Shown here piece by piece: positions 1 through 5,279 of a DNA stretch of 5,300 nucleotides. This DNA is from Chloroflexota bacterium (GTDB lineage: Bacteria > Chloroflexota > Limnocylindria > QHBO01): positions 1 to 5,300 of the forward strand of contig VBKA01000267.1 of NCBI GenBank assembly GCA_005879815.1. Reading direction: 5' to 3'. Each line of letters begins with the position of its first letter. Position 1 is the stretch's first letter. The notes beneath the pieces are model-generated. The model ran no database searches. It was given only the letters and a program-made list of their open reading frames with translations, and had not been told where the DNA came from. The position numbers and the translations under genes are program-made.

Positions 1-31
1 TCCAAAACCCGCTGCTTCGGAGGCTTTCTCC

Positions 32-115
32 ATGTCCGGATCGGTTCGCTGTCCGCAGTGTGGCCACCGCGGGCCTGGGCGAACCGGATGGCTCGAGGAG
101 GGTCGCAAGCATTAG
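32..115 (+). CDS. Tiny zinc-knuckle ORF (27 aa), possibly a gene fragment
   Basis: The frame runs from ATG at 32 to TAG at 113-115 and encodes 27 residues beginning MSGSVRCPQCGH. A strong Shine-Dalgarno GGAGG at 19-23 lies 8 bases upstream of the ATG, which is the main reason to report it. Cys7 and Cys10 form a CPxC knuckle followed by Gly11 and His12, as in the first half of a zinc ribbon, but the usual second CxxC is absent. The rest is basic and glycine-rich with no membrane segment. Its stop overlaps by 4 bases the end of the convergent DUF4231 gene. It may be a true microprotein, or the front end of a zinc-ribbon gene cut short by the neighbour. Function is unknown, and a chance frame cannot be excluded. 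Confidence 0.35.
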   Translation: MSGSVRCPQCGHRGPGRTGWLEEGRKH

Positions 116-621
116 CTCGAGCCGTTGTGCCCCGAAACGTCCTGGTGGCCAGCCGAGCCAGTGTCCAGGTTCTCCAGCGACACCCATCCCGAGGTCTCCT
201 GCGCGACGAGCGCCTCCACCTGCTCGGCGAGCATGCGATGTGGGTCACGGGCTCGGGCGTACAACCCCGCGCGTGAAAGGTAGAGATATTTCTGCCTCTT
301 GAGCCCCTCGCGTGTGCGAATGAAGACGACGCCATTGCTCTGCAGCTGGAACAGCTCCTGAATCCCCTCGGAGGCAACGATTCCCGCACCGAGAATCGCC
401 ATGACCTCGGGACGCGCGCCGAAAACGGCGAGCACCGGAATGGCGGCTGCCGCACCGATCGATGCCACCCGCAGGCTCTTGTGGGCGAGGTTGTTAACGA
501 ACGCCTTGTGGTCGTACCAGCGAATCTGATCGTCAACGCGGCGCATGGTGACGCCCACATCCGGTTCGTCCGCTCGAGGAGGTGTGAGCATCCCCAGCAC
601 CTCTTCCGAGGTCTCGATCAT
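112..621 (-). CDS. DUF4231 (SLATT-like) two-helix membrane protein
   Basis: The product has 169 residues. The core matches my memory of DUF4231 proteins: an N-terminal amphipathic stretch around QIRWYDHKA (32-40), two adjoining hydrophobic segments at about 50-67 and 72-88 joined by a short GARPE turn, then a charged helix with EGLKRQKYLYL (105-115), GLYA (119-122) and a terminal QE....W motif (141-146). DUF4231 belongs with the SLATT group of small two-helix membrane proteins, several of which are predicted pore-forming effectors in bacterial conflict systems; others have no known role. The last 20 or so residues are a polar tail. The ATG at 621 is supported by GGAGG at 632-636, with 10 bases of spacing. 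An upstream open frame ends in TGA overlapping this ATG. No nucleotide-generating or peptidase partner typical of SLATT defence operons sits beside it, so a defence role is not shown. Confidence 0.75.
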   Translation of the reverse strand: MIETSEEVLGMLTPPRADEPDVGVTMRRVDDQIRWYDHKAFVNNLAHKSLRVASIGAAAAIPVLAVFGARPEVMAILGAGIVASEGIQELFQLQSNGVVFIRTREGLKRQKYLYLSRAGLYARARDPHRMLAEQVEALVAQETSGWVSLENLDTGSAGHQDVSGHNGSS

Positions 622-929
622 GTCGCGAAAGCCTCCACAATCCCCCTCACCGTGAAGTCCCGCGGAGCCAACTGAGGCGAGAGCTCTCTAAGCTCCGACG
701 GGATTTGGGCTTCGGTCGCGGACCGGTGTCGGGGGCCAGACCATACAGCCGCGCCATCGCAGCGACAAGAGTCGGCTGTAGCGAAAATCCGAGCCAGACC
801 GACGTCGCGCTCAACGCCCCATCTCTTCGATGCCCGCGCCCCTGAGGGTGTCTCTCAGTTTGACTAGAACACCCGCCGTTGCGGGACGTGCTCCTCAGCC
901 GGCCTGCGAGGTGGACCTCCCTGAATTCG
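622..929. other. Gene-poor stretch with a minus-strand ORF remnant
   Basis: This stretch of about 300 bases has no intact recognisable gene. On the minus strand, one frame is open from about 854 down to a TGA at 620-618, which overlaps the DUF4231 ATG as ATGA. Its end reads IPSELRELSPQLAPRDF followed by VRGIVEAFAT, which looks protein-like, but the frame has no ATG or GTG start except late ones. A second minus-strand frame starts at ATG 757 (MARLYGLAPDTG) and stops at 649-647. The two could be halves of a small frameshifted gene. There is also a 10-base palindrome GAGAGCTCTC at 679-688, nested between CGGAGC (663-668) and GCTCCG (692-697), and a weak hairpin CCCGC/GCGGG at 872-885. No clear promoter or terminator was seen. 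Confidence 0.4.
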
Positions 930-1325
930 TCAACCGGGAGAGGGATTGCTCTCCCTGTAGACCTTCGAGGCTAGGAAGAGAGTTACGAGTAGTACGACAA
1001 AGAAGACGTATTCGAGGAAGTCAATTGCGGGAGGGGTAGGCACTGAGAAGAAGGACCCGATTCGGTCTCCGAAAATGGGAAAGAAGAAGAGGATCGAGCC
1101 GACGATCGCCAGACTCGAAGCCAATCTAACTCTCCTGAAGAGCAGGACGATTGACGCCAAGTCCAGGATGAGACCTGCAAAAATGGTACCGATTGCTATG
1201 TAGCCAACGGTCTTCAAATCGGTTGCTGGGCGGGTCTCAAAGCCGATCGGAGTCAACAGGATAACTAGCAGGACGTTCACCACCAACGCTACGGCAAGCG
1301 CCAAGACGTTTGTGGAGAGCTTCAT
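930..1325 (-). CDS. Four-helix membrane protein of unknown function
   Basis: The product has 131 residues when started at ATG 1325 (MKLSTNVLAL). Four hydrophobic segments are visible at about 6-27, 41-63, 69-87 and 101-120, with short loops, a basic RRVR turn after segment two and a polar tail KVYRESNPSPG. There are no catalytic motifs, and I do not recognise the family. The frame is open further upstream to an ATG at 1394, but the start at 1325 is preferred because AGAGAGG lies 8 bases upstream of it, and the extra 23 residues are polar and unlike a leader. GC is about 52% (189 of 360 bases counted over 961-1320), well below the neighbouring cyclase gene. The codons also include AGA, AGG and ATA. 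The gene could be of recent foreign origin or simply biased by its hydrophobic content. It is divergent from the cyclase gene. Confidence 0.6.
   Translation of the reverse strand: MKLSTNVLALAVALVVNVLLVILLTPIGFETRPATDLKTVGYIAIGTIFAGLILDLASIVLLFRRVRLASSLAIVGSILFFFPIFGDRIGSFFSVPTPPAIDFLEYVFFVVLLVTLFLASKVYRESNPSPG
936..955 (-). other. Hairpin at the 3' end of the membrane protein gene
   Basis: GGGAGAG (936-942) and CTCTCCC (949-955) form a perfect 7-bp stem with a 6-base loop. It covers the last codons of the membrane protein gene, just before its stop at 932-930. No T-run follows in the direction of transcription, so it is not a classical intrinsic terminator. It may still protect the mRNA 3' end, or may be chance. 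Confidence 0.25.
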
Positions 1326-1333
1326 CCCCAAGA

Positions 1334-1340
1334 CCTCTCT
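1334..1340 (-). promoter_or_regulatory. Ribosome binding site deciding the start at 1325
   Basis: Read on the minus strand the site is AGAGAGG, 8 bases before ATG 1325. It supports the 131-residue form of the membrane protein over the longer frame beginning at 1394, which would place this site inside coding sequence. Confidence 0.6.
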
Positions 1341-1347
1341 GCGCGGC

Positions 1348-1385
1348 GACCCAGTAGTTGACCCAGGCGTCCTCATCCTGGGGTC
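1348..1385 (-). promoter_or_regulatory. Triple GACCCAG element, possible leader hairpin or operator
   Basis: GACCCAG occurs at 1348-1354 and again at 1360-1366, in direct orientation 12 bases apart. An inverted near-copy, CCTGGGGTC, lies at 1377-1385. In the minus-strand transcript of the membrane protein gene, the first arm could pair with either of the two following CTGGGTC copies, giving two mutually exclusive stems just upstream of the ribosome binding site. The repeats are seen; a regulatory role is inference. The 12-base spacing would also suit tandem protein-binding sites. Confidence 0.3.
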
Positions 1386-1421
1386 ATAGATCACGCATGG
1401 ATCCTACCTGCATGCCTGGCA

Positions 1422-1434
1422 TTGCCGACGGCAA
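1422..1434. promoter_or_regulatory. 13-bp palindrome, possible operator
   Basis: TTGCCGACGGCAA is a perfect palindrome with 6-base arms around a central A. It sits about 100 bases before the membrane protein start and about 210 bases before the cyclase start, a plausible place for a repressor site. No adjacent regulator gene was found to pair with it, and a short palindrome can arise by chance in GC-rich DNA. Confidence 0.2.
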
Positions 1435-1610
1435 ACGGATGGCGACCGAAAGAGGGCTCCGAGCTGTGAGTCGGGCCCAAGTGTTCAATGAAACCGATAA
1501 CGCTATACGGTCGCAAGCTGGGCAATGGTCAGCGACACAGCTGGTAGGAGCGCGAGGCGTGGCGATTCGAGCTGCAATACGAGGCAGCCGTCGTTGACCG
1601 AGCCCGGAGA

Positions 1611-1646
1611 ATGTCGTCCAGATTCGGATCCCGAGAGCTGAGTTGA
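1611..1646 (+). CDS. 11-codon upstream ORF overlapping the cyclase start
   Basis: ATG at 1611 opens a frame encoding MSSRFGSRELS that ends at TGA 1644-1646. That stop overlaps the TTG start of the cyclase gene at 1643 as TTGA, an arrangement seen in translationally coupled pairs. GGAGA abuts the ATG at 1606-1610, which is closer than normal for a Shine-Dalgarno site. It may let ribosomes re-initiate at the weak TTG, or may be chance. No encoded function is implied. Confidence 0.2.
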   Translation: MSSRFGSRELS

Positions 1647-2968
1647 CCGAATCGTCCGCCGTCGGGCAGCTGACCCACGGCTTCCTCTTCTCTGACCTAC
1701 GCGGCTTCACCGCCTTCACGGAAGCACGCGGCGATGGCGCCGCCGCCGACTTGCTCGACCGATACCGCGCCCTCGTTCGCGCCGTCATCGCCGATCTCAG
1801 CGGCGCGGAGATCAAGACCGAGGGTGACAGCTTCTATGTCGTCTTCCCGTCCGCCAGTCGGGCCGTGGCGGCTGGCCTCGCAATCGCTGCCGCCGCATCG
1901 AGGGCAACCGCCGAAAAGCCAGAACAGCCGATCAAGGTCGGCATCGGGATCCACGCCGGTGAGGCTGAGGAGCGACCCGAAGGCTACGTTGGGACCGCTG
2001 TAAATCTCGCGGCGCGGGTATGTTCCCAAGCCAGCATCGGCGAGGTCCTCGTCACCGATACTGTCCGCTCGCTAACTCGCACCAGCGGCCGGTACCGGTT
2101 CACGTCCCGCGGGCGGCCGACTCTCAAGGGCATCGCCGAGCCGATCGCGCTCTACCGGGTCGAGGTAGCCGACGCCACCGCGGCACCGATCCCGATTTCG
2201 CGCCGATGGTCGACTACCCAGCGCGCGCTCATTGCCGCCGGAGTCGGAGGCGTTGCACTCGCGATCGCTGCATCTGCCGTGATCATCGGACGAGCTGGCC
2301 TTTTCGGGGCAGGGAACCAGAGCACCGGGACGTCCCGCGCAAGCGCATCCGCCCCGGTGCCCACCGCGTCCCCGTTGGCTGGCCTGAAGCTCCTTTGGGA
2401 GAAGAGCGGGCCGACGCAGCCAACGCCCTGCTGCCAGACGTGGTGGCCAGCGATCGATCCGAAGACCGGGGACATCTGGGTGGCCGATTCATTTGCAAAC
2501 CAGTACTGGATCTTTGCCCCGGATGGCAGATATCTGGAGTCCTGGGGAACCCCCGGAAGGGCGCCGGGTCAGCTCGATCTCAACACGCATCGGCAGGAAC
2601 CGCAGGCCGCCGGCGGCATCGCCTTTGCACCCGACGGCACCTTCTACGTCGCTGACGTAGGAAATCATCGCGTCCAGAAATTCGATGCTGAGCGGCGGTT
2701 TGTGGACCAATGGGGCAGATTCGGAAGCGGCGACGGCCAGTTTGTTCAACCGTTCGGCATCGTCACCGACGGCAAGACCGTTTACGTTGCAGATGACGAC
2801 CGCGGGGACGTTCAGGCCTTCGACACAAGCGGTACGTTTCTGCGGAAGTTCGGCACGATCACGACCGAAGCAGGCATCTTCATCGCTCTCGACACTGCTG
2901 GTTTCCTGTATCGGTCAGGCGAGGCGCCGTTCCGGATCACGAAATACGAATTGCGGGAGGCGAGCTAG
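1643..2968 (+). CDS. Class III nucleotide cyclase-NHL propeller membrane protein, N-terminal part of a split gene
   Basis: The product is 441 residues from a TTG start; an in-frame stop at 1595 and no better codon between make TTG 1643 the first choice, though its ribosome site (GAGAG, 1633-1637) is weak. Residues 12-175 form a class III adenylate/guanylate cyclase domain: metal-binding Asp18 in FSDLRGFT and Asp62 in KTEGDSF, purine-selecting Lys58, and transition-state Asn121 and Arg125 in VNLAAR. The usual second base-selecting Asp appears to be Gly114 (EGYVG), so substrate is uncertain. One membrane helix spans about 195-216, followed by a Ser/Thr/Pro-rich linker and a vicinal pair Cys263-Cys264. 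Four NHL-type blades follow (about 266-302, 324-358, 370-404, 411-435). The helix predicts the cyclase inside and the propeller outside. A six-blade propeller is expected, and blades five and six lie in another frame downstream, so this is very probably the front of a frameshifted gene ending at 4257. Confidence 0.85.
   Translation: MTESSAVGQLTHGFLFSDLRGFTAFTEARGDGAAADLLDRYRALVRAVIADLSGAEIKTEGDSFYVVFPSASRAVAAGLAIAAAASRATAEKPEQPIKVGIGIHAGEAEERPEGYVGTAVNLAARVCSQASIGEVLVTDTVRSLTRTSGRYRFTSRGRPTLKGIAEPIALYRVEVADATAAPIPISRRWSTTQRALIAAGVGGVALAIAASAVIIGRAGLFGAGNQSTGTSRASASAPVPTASPLAGLKLLWEKSGPTQPTPCCQTWWPAIDPKTGDIWVADSFANQYWIFAPDGRYLESWGTPGRAPGQLDLNTHRQEPQAAGGIAFAPDGTFYVADVGNHRVQKFDAERRFVDQWGRFGSGDGQFVQPFGIVTDGKTVYVADDDRGDVQAFDTSGTFLRKFGTITTEAGIFIALDTAGFLYRSGEAPFRITKYELREAS
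2950..2968 (+). other. Probable frameshift site
   Basis: The first frame reads RITKYELREAS and stops at TAG 2966-2968. The frame one base back is open across the same point and continues as LGGLAVDANGHVF, a normal NHL blade that lacks any start codon. One missing base, or a -1 shift, in about 2950-2968 restores a single protein. No A- or T-rich slippery heptamer is present, so programmed frameshifting is unlikely; mutation or a sequencing or assembly error is more probable. Confidence 0.75.
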
Positions 2969-3030
2969 GTGGACTGGCAGTCGACGCCAACGGACATGTC
3001 TTCGCGAACATCGGGCGGACATCGTCACCG

Positions 3031-4257
3031 TTGCTCGTCGAGCTCGACCCCAGCGGCAGGCAACTCCGCGCCTGGTCGACAGGTGGCGAGACCGGCGTGG
3101 TGGACACAGAGGGTAATGCCATCTACCTCGCCAGCGAGCGCGCTCCAGGCTGGTCAAAGGCGTCACTGCGCAAATACGCGCTCCCACCCCTTGGCAGCCT
3201 GACCTTGTATCACGGCGGGCCAGACCGCACGGGAGTTATGCCCGGGCCCGGCCCAACCGGCAAGCCGGTCATCACGTGGGATGTTGCGCGGGGTGGCGCC
3301 ATCCCATTCAGCATCATGCCGGTTGTTGCGAGCGGGCGCGTTATCGTCGCTGACGCCAGCGGGACGCTGGCGGCCCTGGATGAAGGGACCGGCAGACAGT
3401 TGTGGACGGCTGGTCTAGAGAGCACGAGTCGGAGCTCACCCGCCCTGATCGACGGCCTCGTCATTGCAGCAACCGACGCTGGGACAGTCGTCGCTTCAAA
3501 TTCGACCGACGGAGCCCGTGCCTGGCAGAAGACGATCGGCGGTGGCGCGATAACTGCGTCGCTGTTGATCGCCGATGGGGCGCTGTTCGTCGGTGATGAA
3601 GACGGCAGGCTGTTCAGGATCGATCCCCATACTGGCAAGCAGGCGTGGTCACTCGATGTCGGCGGTGCCGTAACCCGAGGTCCCGCGTTTGCCGGCGGTG
3701 TGATCTACGTGGGCTCTACGGGAGGTCAATTCTCGGCCATCAACGCCGCGACGCATCGCGAACTCTGGAGGGCGCAGCTCGGACCAGGCGAGGTCGGGAC
3801 GCCCGCGGTTGGAGATGGGCGGGTGTACGTCGGCCGAGGGCTGCACGCCAACGCACCTCCGCACGATCTCGTGGCGCTCGACATCCGCGACGGATCGTTC
3901 CTGTGGTCGTTCGCTTCTCCTGCCGGTCGGCAGGTGCACATGGGTGGGCTGGCCAACAGTCTTGTCTACGCCGTTTCGGACGACGGCAATGTCTACGCTC
4001 TTGACGCCGCCACCGGAGCCCAACGCTGGACCGCCCACACCGGCGGCAGCCTCGGCACGCTCGCAGGTCTTGTTGGCAACATCGCCTACGTCAGCAGCGC
4101 GGACCAGACCATCCGAGCGTTCAACGCCCTAACGGGTGAACAGCAGTGGTCCATCACCGTGCGGGGCACCCCCACGATGCCAGCCGTGATTGACGGCCGG
4201 GTCTTCGGGTCGTCGCGATCGGCGGATCGCCGTAGCTGCTTAGCGAACCAGTCTTAA
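3031..4257 (+). CDS. NHL/PQQ beta-propeller protein, C-terminal part of the split cyclase gene
   Basis: The frame begins formally at TTG 3031 (408 residues), but this codon lies inside an NHL blade whose first half is encoded in the same frame from about 2965. No ribosome site precedes it, so it is best read as the continuation of the upstream gene. Residues 1-13 finish blade five and 22-52 form blade six, completing a six-blade NHL propeller. A linker with YHGGPDRTGVMPGPGP (60-75) resembles the entry to PQQ-type propellers. Seven motifs ending in Trp follow at 111-125, 151-165, 192-206, 232-246, 278-292, 319-333 and 359-373, about 40 residues apart, for example GNVYALDAATGAQRW. These are PQQ-like repeats (PF13360 type); no alcohol-dehydrogenase active site is seen, so a ligand-binding or scaffold role is likelier than enzymatic PQQ use. 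The last 16 residues (GSSRSADRRSCLANQS) do not fit a blade, and the expected ending lies in another frame at 4206-4235. Confidence 0.75.
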   Translation: MLVELDPSGRQLRAWSTGGETGVVDTEGNAIYLASERAPGWSKASLRKYALPPLGSLTLYHGGPDRTGVMPGPGPTGKPVITWDVARGGAIPFSIMPVVASGRVIVADASGTLAALDEGTGRQLWTAGLESTSRSSPALIDGLVIAATDAGTVVASNSTDGARAWQKTIGGGAITASLLIADGALFVGDEDGRLFRIDPHTGKQAWSLDVGGAVTRGPAFAGGVIYVGSTGGQFSAINAATHRELWRAQLGPGEVGTPAVGDGRVYVGRGLHANAPPHDLVALDIRDGSFLWSFASPAGRQVHMGGLANSLVYAVSDDGNVYALDAATGAQRWTAHTGGSLGTLAGLVGNIAYVSSADQTIRAFNALTGEQQWSITVRGTPTMPAVIDGRVFGSSRSADRRSCLANQS

Positions 4258-4340
4258 CCCGTATTGCCATTCCAAAATCTCTCTTCGGTGACGGGTCTCG
4301 GTTGTCAATGAAGGCGCAGTTCGTATTGCTCACAATTCGC

Positions 4341-5279
4341 TCAGGCTCCAGCGTTGCTGATGGCACGCGCCCCCGGGCGCCCCCCTTCCCCGGATCTGCG
4401 GGCCGCTGGAATCGGGTCGAGCGGGAGGCCGACAAGACCGGCGCTCACGCGCCAAAGTCGGGCCGCCGCCGCGGTGTCGTAGGAGGCCTTGTTCGAGGAT
4501 TTCGGTTTGCGCTTGGCGAAATACCGACCAGTGACCCCTTCGACCTCTCCTGAGGAGGCGAGGTAGATCGGGGTAGCCGCACCATCGGCGGGAGCTTTTA
4601 GGAACGGGCGCGCGAGCGGCTGCATCACCTTGAAGAAGGCGGCCTGGTCCTCTGCGCCGAAGTTGGTGCGGGTCACGCCGGGGTGCAGCACGGTCGCGGT
4701 GACGCCGGTCCCTGCTAACCGCCTGGCGAGTTCATAGGTGAACATCACATTCGCCAGCTTCGATTGGCTGTAGGCCCGCTGTGCGGAGTACTTCCGCTGG
4801 CCCATCAGGTCGCCAAAGTCAAGCTTCCCGGTGGTGTGGGCCCCTGACGAGACCGTCACGACCCGCGCCGGTGCGCTGGTCATGAGCCGTTCCAGCAGGA
4901 GGCTCGTCAGCAGAAACGGCGCGAGGTGATTCAGGGCGAACGTGTGCTCCAGGCTGTCAGCAGTCGTTCGGCGGTGGGCCCAGAACCCGCCGACGTTGTT
5001 CAGCAGCACATCCAGCCGCGGATATCGCGACAGAACCTCCGCGGCCAGCCGCCGCACCTCGGCCTGCGACGACATGTCCGCCACGAAGACGTCCACGGCG
5101 GGATTGCCCGACTCCCGGACGATTGCCGCGGCTGCCTGCTCGGCCCGGGCCCGCCCGCGGCCGGTGATGCCCACGCGGGCCCCGATGGAAGCCAGGCCAA
5201 TCGCAGCCGCCATGCCAATCCCCCCGGTTCCGCCGGTGACCAGCACCGTCTTGCCGATCATGGACGGTACGGCCGGCAT
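4341..5279 (-). CDS. Short-chain dehydrogenase/reductase, retinol-dehydrogenase-like
   Basis: This 312-residue NAD(P)-dependent oxidoreductase has a complete Rossmann fold. TGGTGGIG (15-22) is the cofactor glycine motif. ITGR with Arg41 and Arg43 after the second strand suggests NADP(H). Asp68 (VADMS) contacts the adenine ring, and NNVG is at 94-97. The catalytic set is Asn117 (ALNHLA), Ser144/145 (VTVSS), Tyr170 and Lys174 (YSQSK). HPGVTRTNF (199-207) follows as usual. The pattern ARVVTVSSGAH...KLANVMFTYELARRL closely recalls the retinol dehydrogenase/protochlorophyllide reductase-like SDR group; bacterial members act on varied carbonyl or alcohol substrates, so the substrate is unknown. The core ends near 285, and a 27-residue Pro/Arg/Gly-rich tail follows. 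The ATG at 5279 is supported by GAAGG at 5290-5294; a start at residue 7 lacks a ribosome site. The frame stays open to the window edge, so a longer N-terminus cannot be excluded. It converges on the propeller gene with 83 bases between the stops; no strong terminator hairpin was found there. Confidence 0.9.
   Translation of the reverse strand: MPAVPSMIGKTVLVTGGTGGIGMAAAIGLASIGARVGITGRGRARAEQAAAAIVRESGNPAVDVFVADMSSQAEVRRLAAEVLSRYPRLDVLLNNVGGFWAHRRTTADSLEHTFALNHLAPFLLTSLLLERLMTSAPARVVTVSSGAHTTGKLDFGDLMGQRKYSAQRAYSQSKLANVMFTYELARRLAGTGVTATVLHPGVTRTNFGAEDQAAFFKVMQPLARPFLKAPADGAATPIYLASSGEVEGVTGRYFAKRKPKSSNKASYDTAAAARLWRVSAGLVGLPLDPIPAARRSGEGGRPGARAISNAGA

Larger units (their letters stand above)
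1326..1642. other. Divergent intergenic region
   Basis: This stretch separates the minus-strand membrane protein gene from the plus-strand cyclase gene and should contain both promoters. I see no convincing sigma-70 pair. The nearest is TATACG at 1504-1509 without a well-spaced -35 box. Visible elements are the GACCCAG repeats at 1348-1385, the palindrome TTGCCGACGGCAA at 1422-1434, the imperfect dyad CCGATA/TATACGG at 1494-1510, and the 9-base repeat GTTGACCGA at 1593-1601 and 1642-1650. An 11-codon frame at 1611-1646 overlaps the cyclase start. Longer frames crossing the region on either strand have no recognisable protein content. Confidence 0.5.

Noticed and set aside
481..675. 64-residue plus-strand frame antisense to the DUF4231 start.
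   Set aside because: Its sequence is unlike known proteins and mirrors the coding content of the opposite strand.
1358..1597. 79-residue plus-strand frame upstream of the cyclase gene.
   Set aside because: It has no ribosome site or recognisable motif, and it overlaps the leader of the divergent gene. It is typical of chance frames in GC-rich DNA.
1384..1815. 143-residue minus-strand frame spanning the intergenic region and the cyclase start.
   Set aside because: It is Arg/Ser/Ala/Pro-rich, matches no family, and its second half is antisense to the well-supported cyclase domain.
112..2968. A Pycsar- or CBASS-like defence pair: nucleotide cyclase plus SLATT-type membrane effector.
   Set aside because: The two genes are about 1 kb apart on opposite strands with another gene between. 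The DUF4231 protein shows no cyclic-nucleotide-binding domain, and the cyclase carries a membrane helix and propellers rather than the compact defence form.
2950..2968. Programmed -1 ribosomal frameshifting between the two halves of the cyclase gene.
   Set aside because: The direction fits, but the overlap has no slippery heptamer of the X-XXY-YYZ kind and no obvious stimulatory stem was noticed. A second lesion at the 3' end fits gene decay or sequence error better.
4258..4295. CCCGT/ACGGG inverted repeat as a terminator between the convergent genes.
   Set aside because: The stem is only 5 bp with a loop of 28 bases and has no T-run after it.
4322..4340. AATTGTGAGC on the minus strand, resembling half of a lac operator.
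   Set aside because: Only one half-site matches, and it lies after the end of the dehydrogenase gene, between convergent stops, where an operator has no gene to control.
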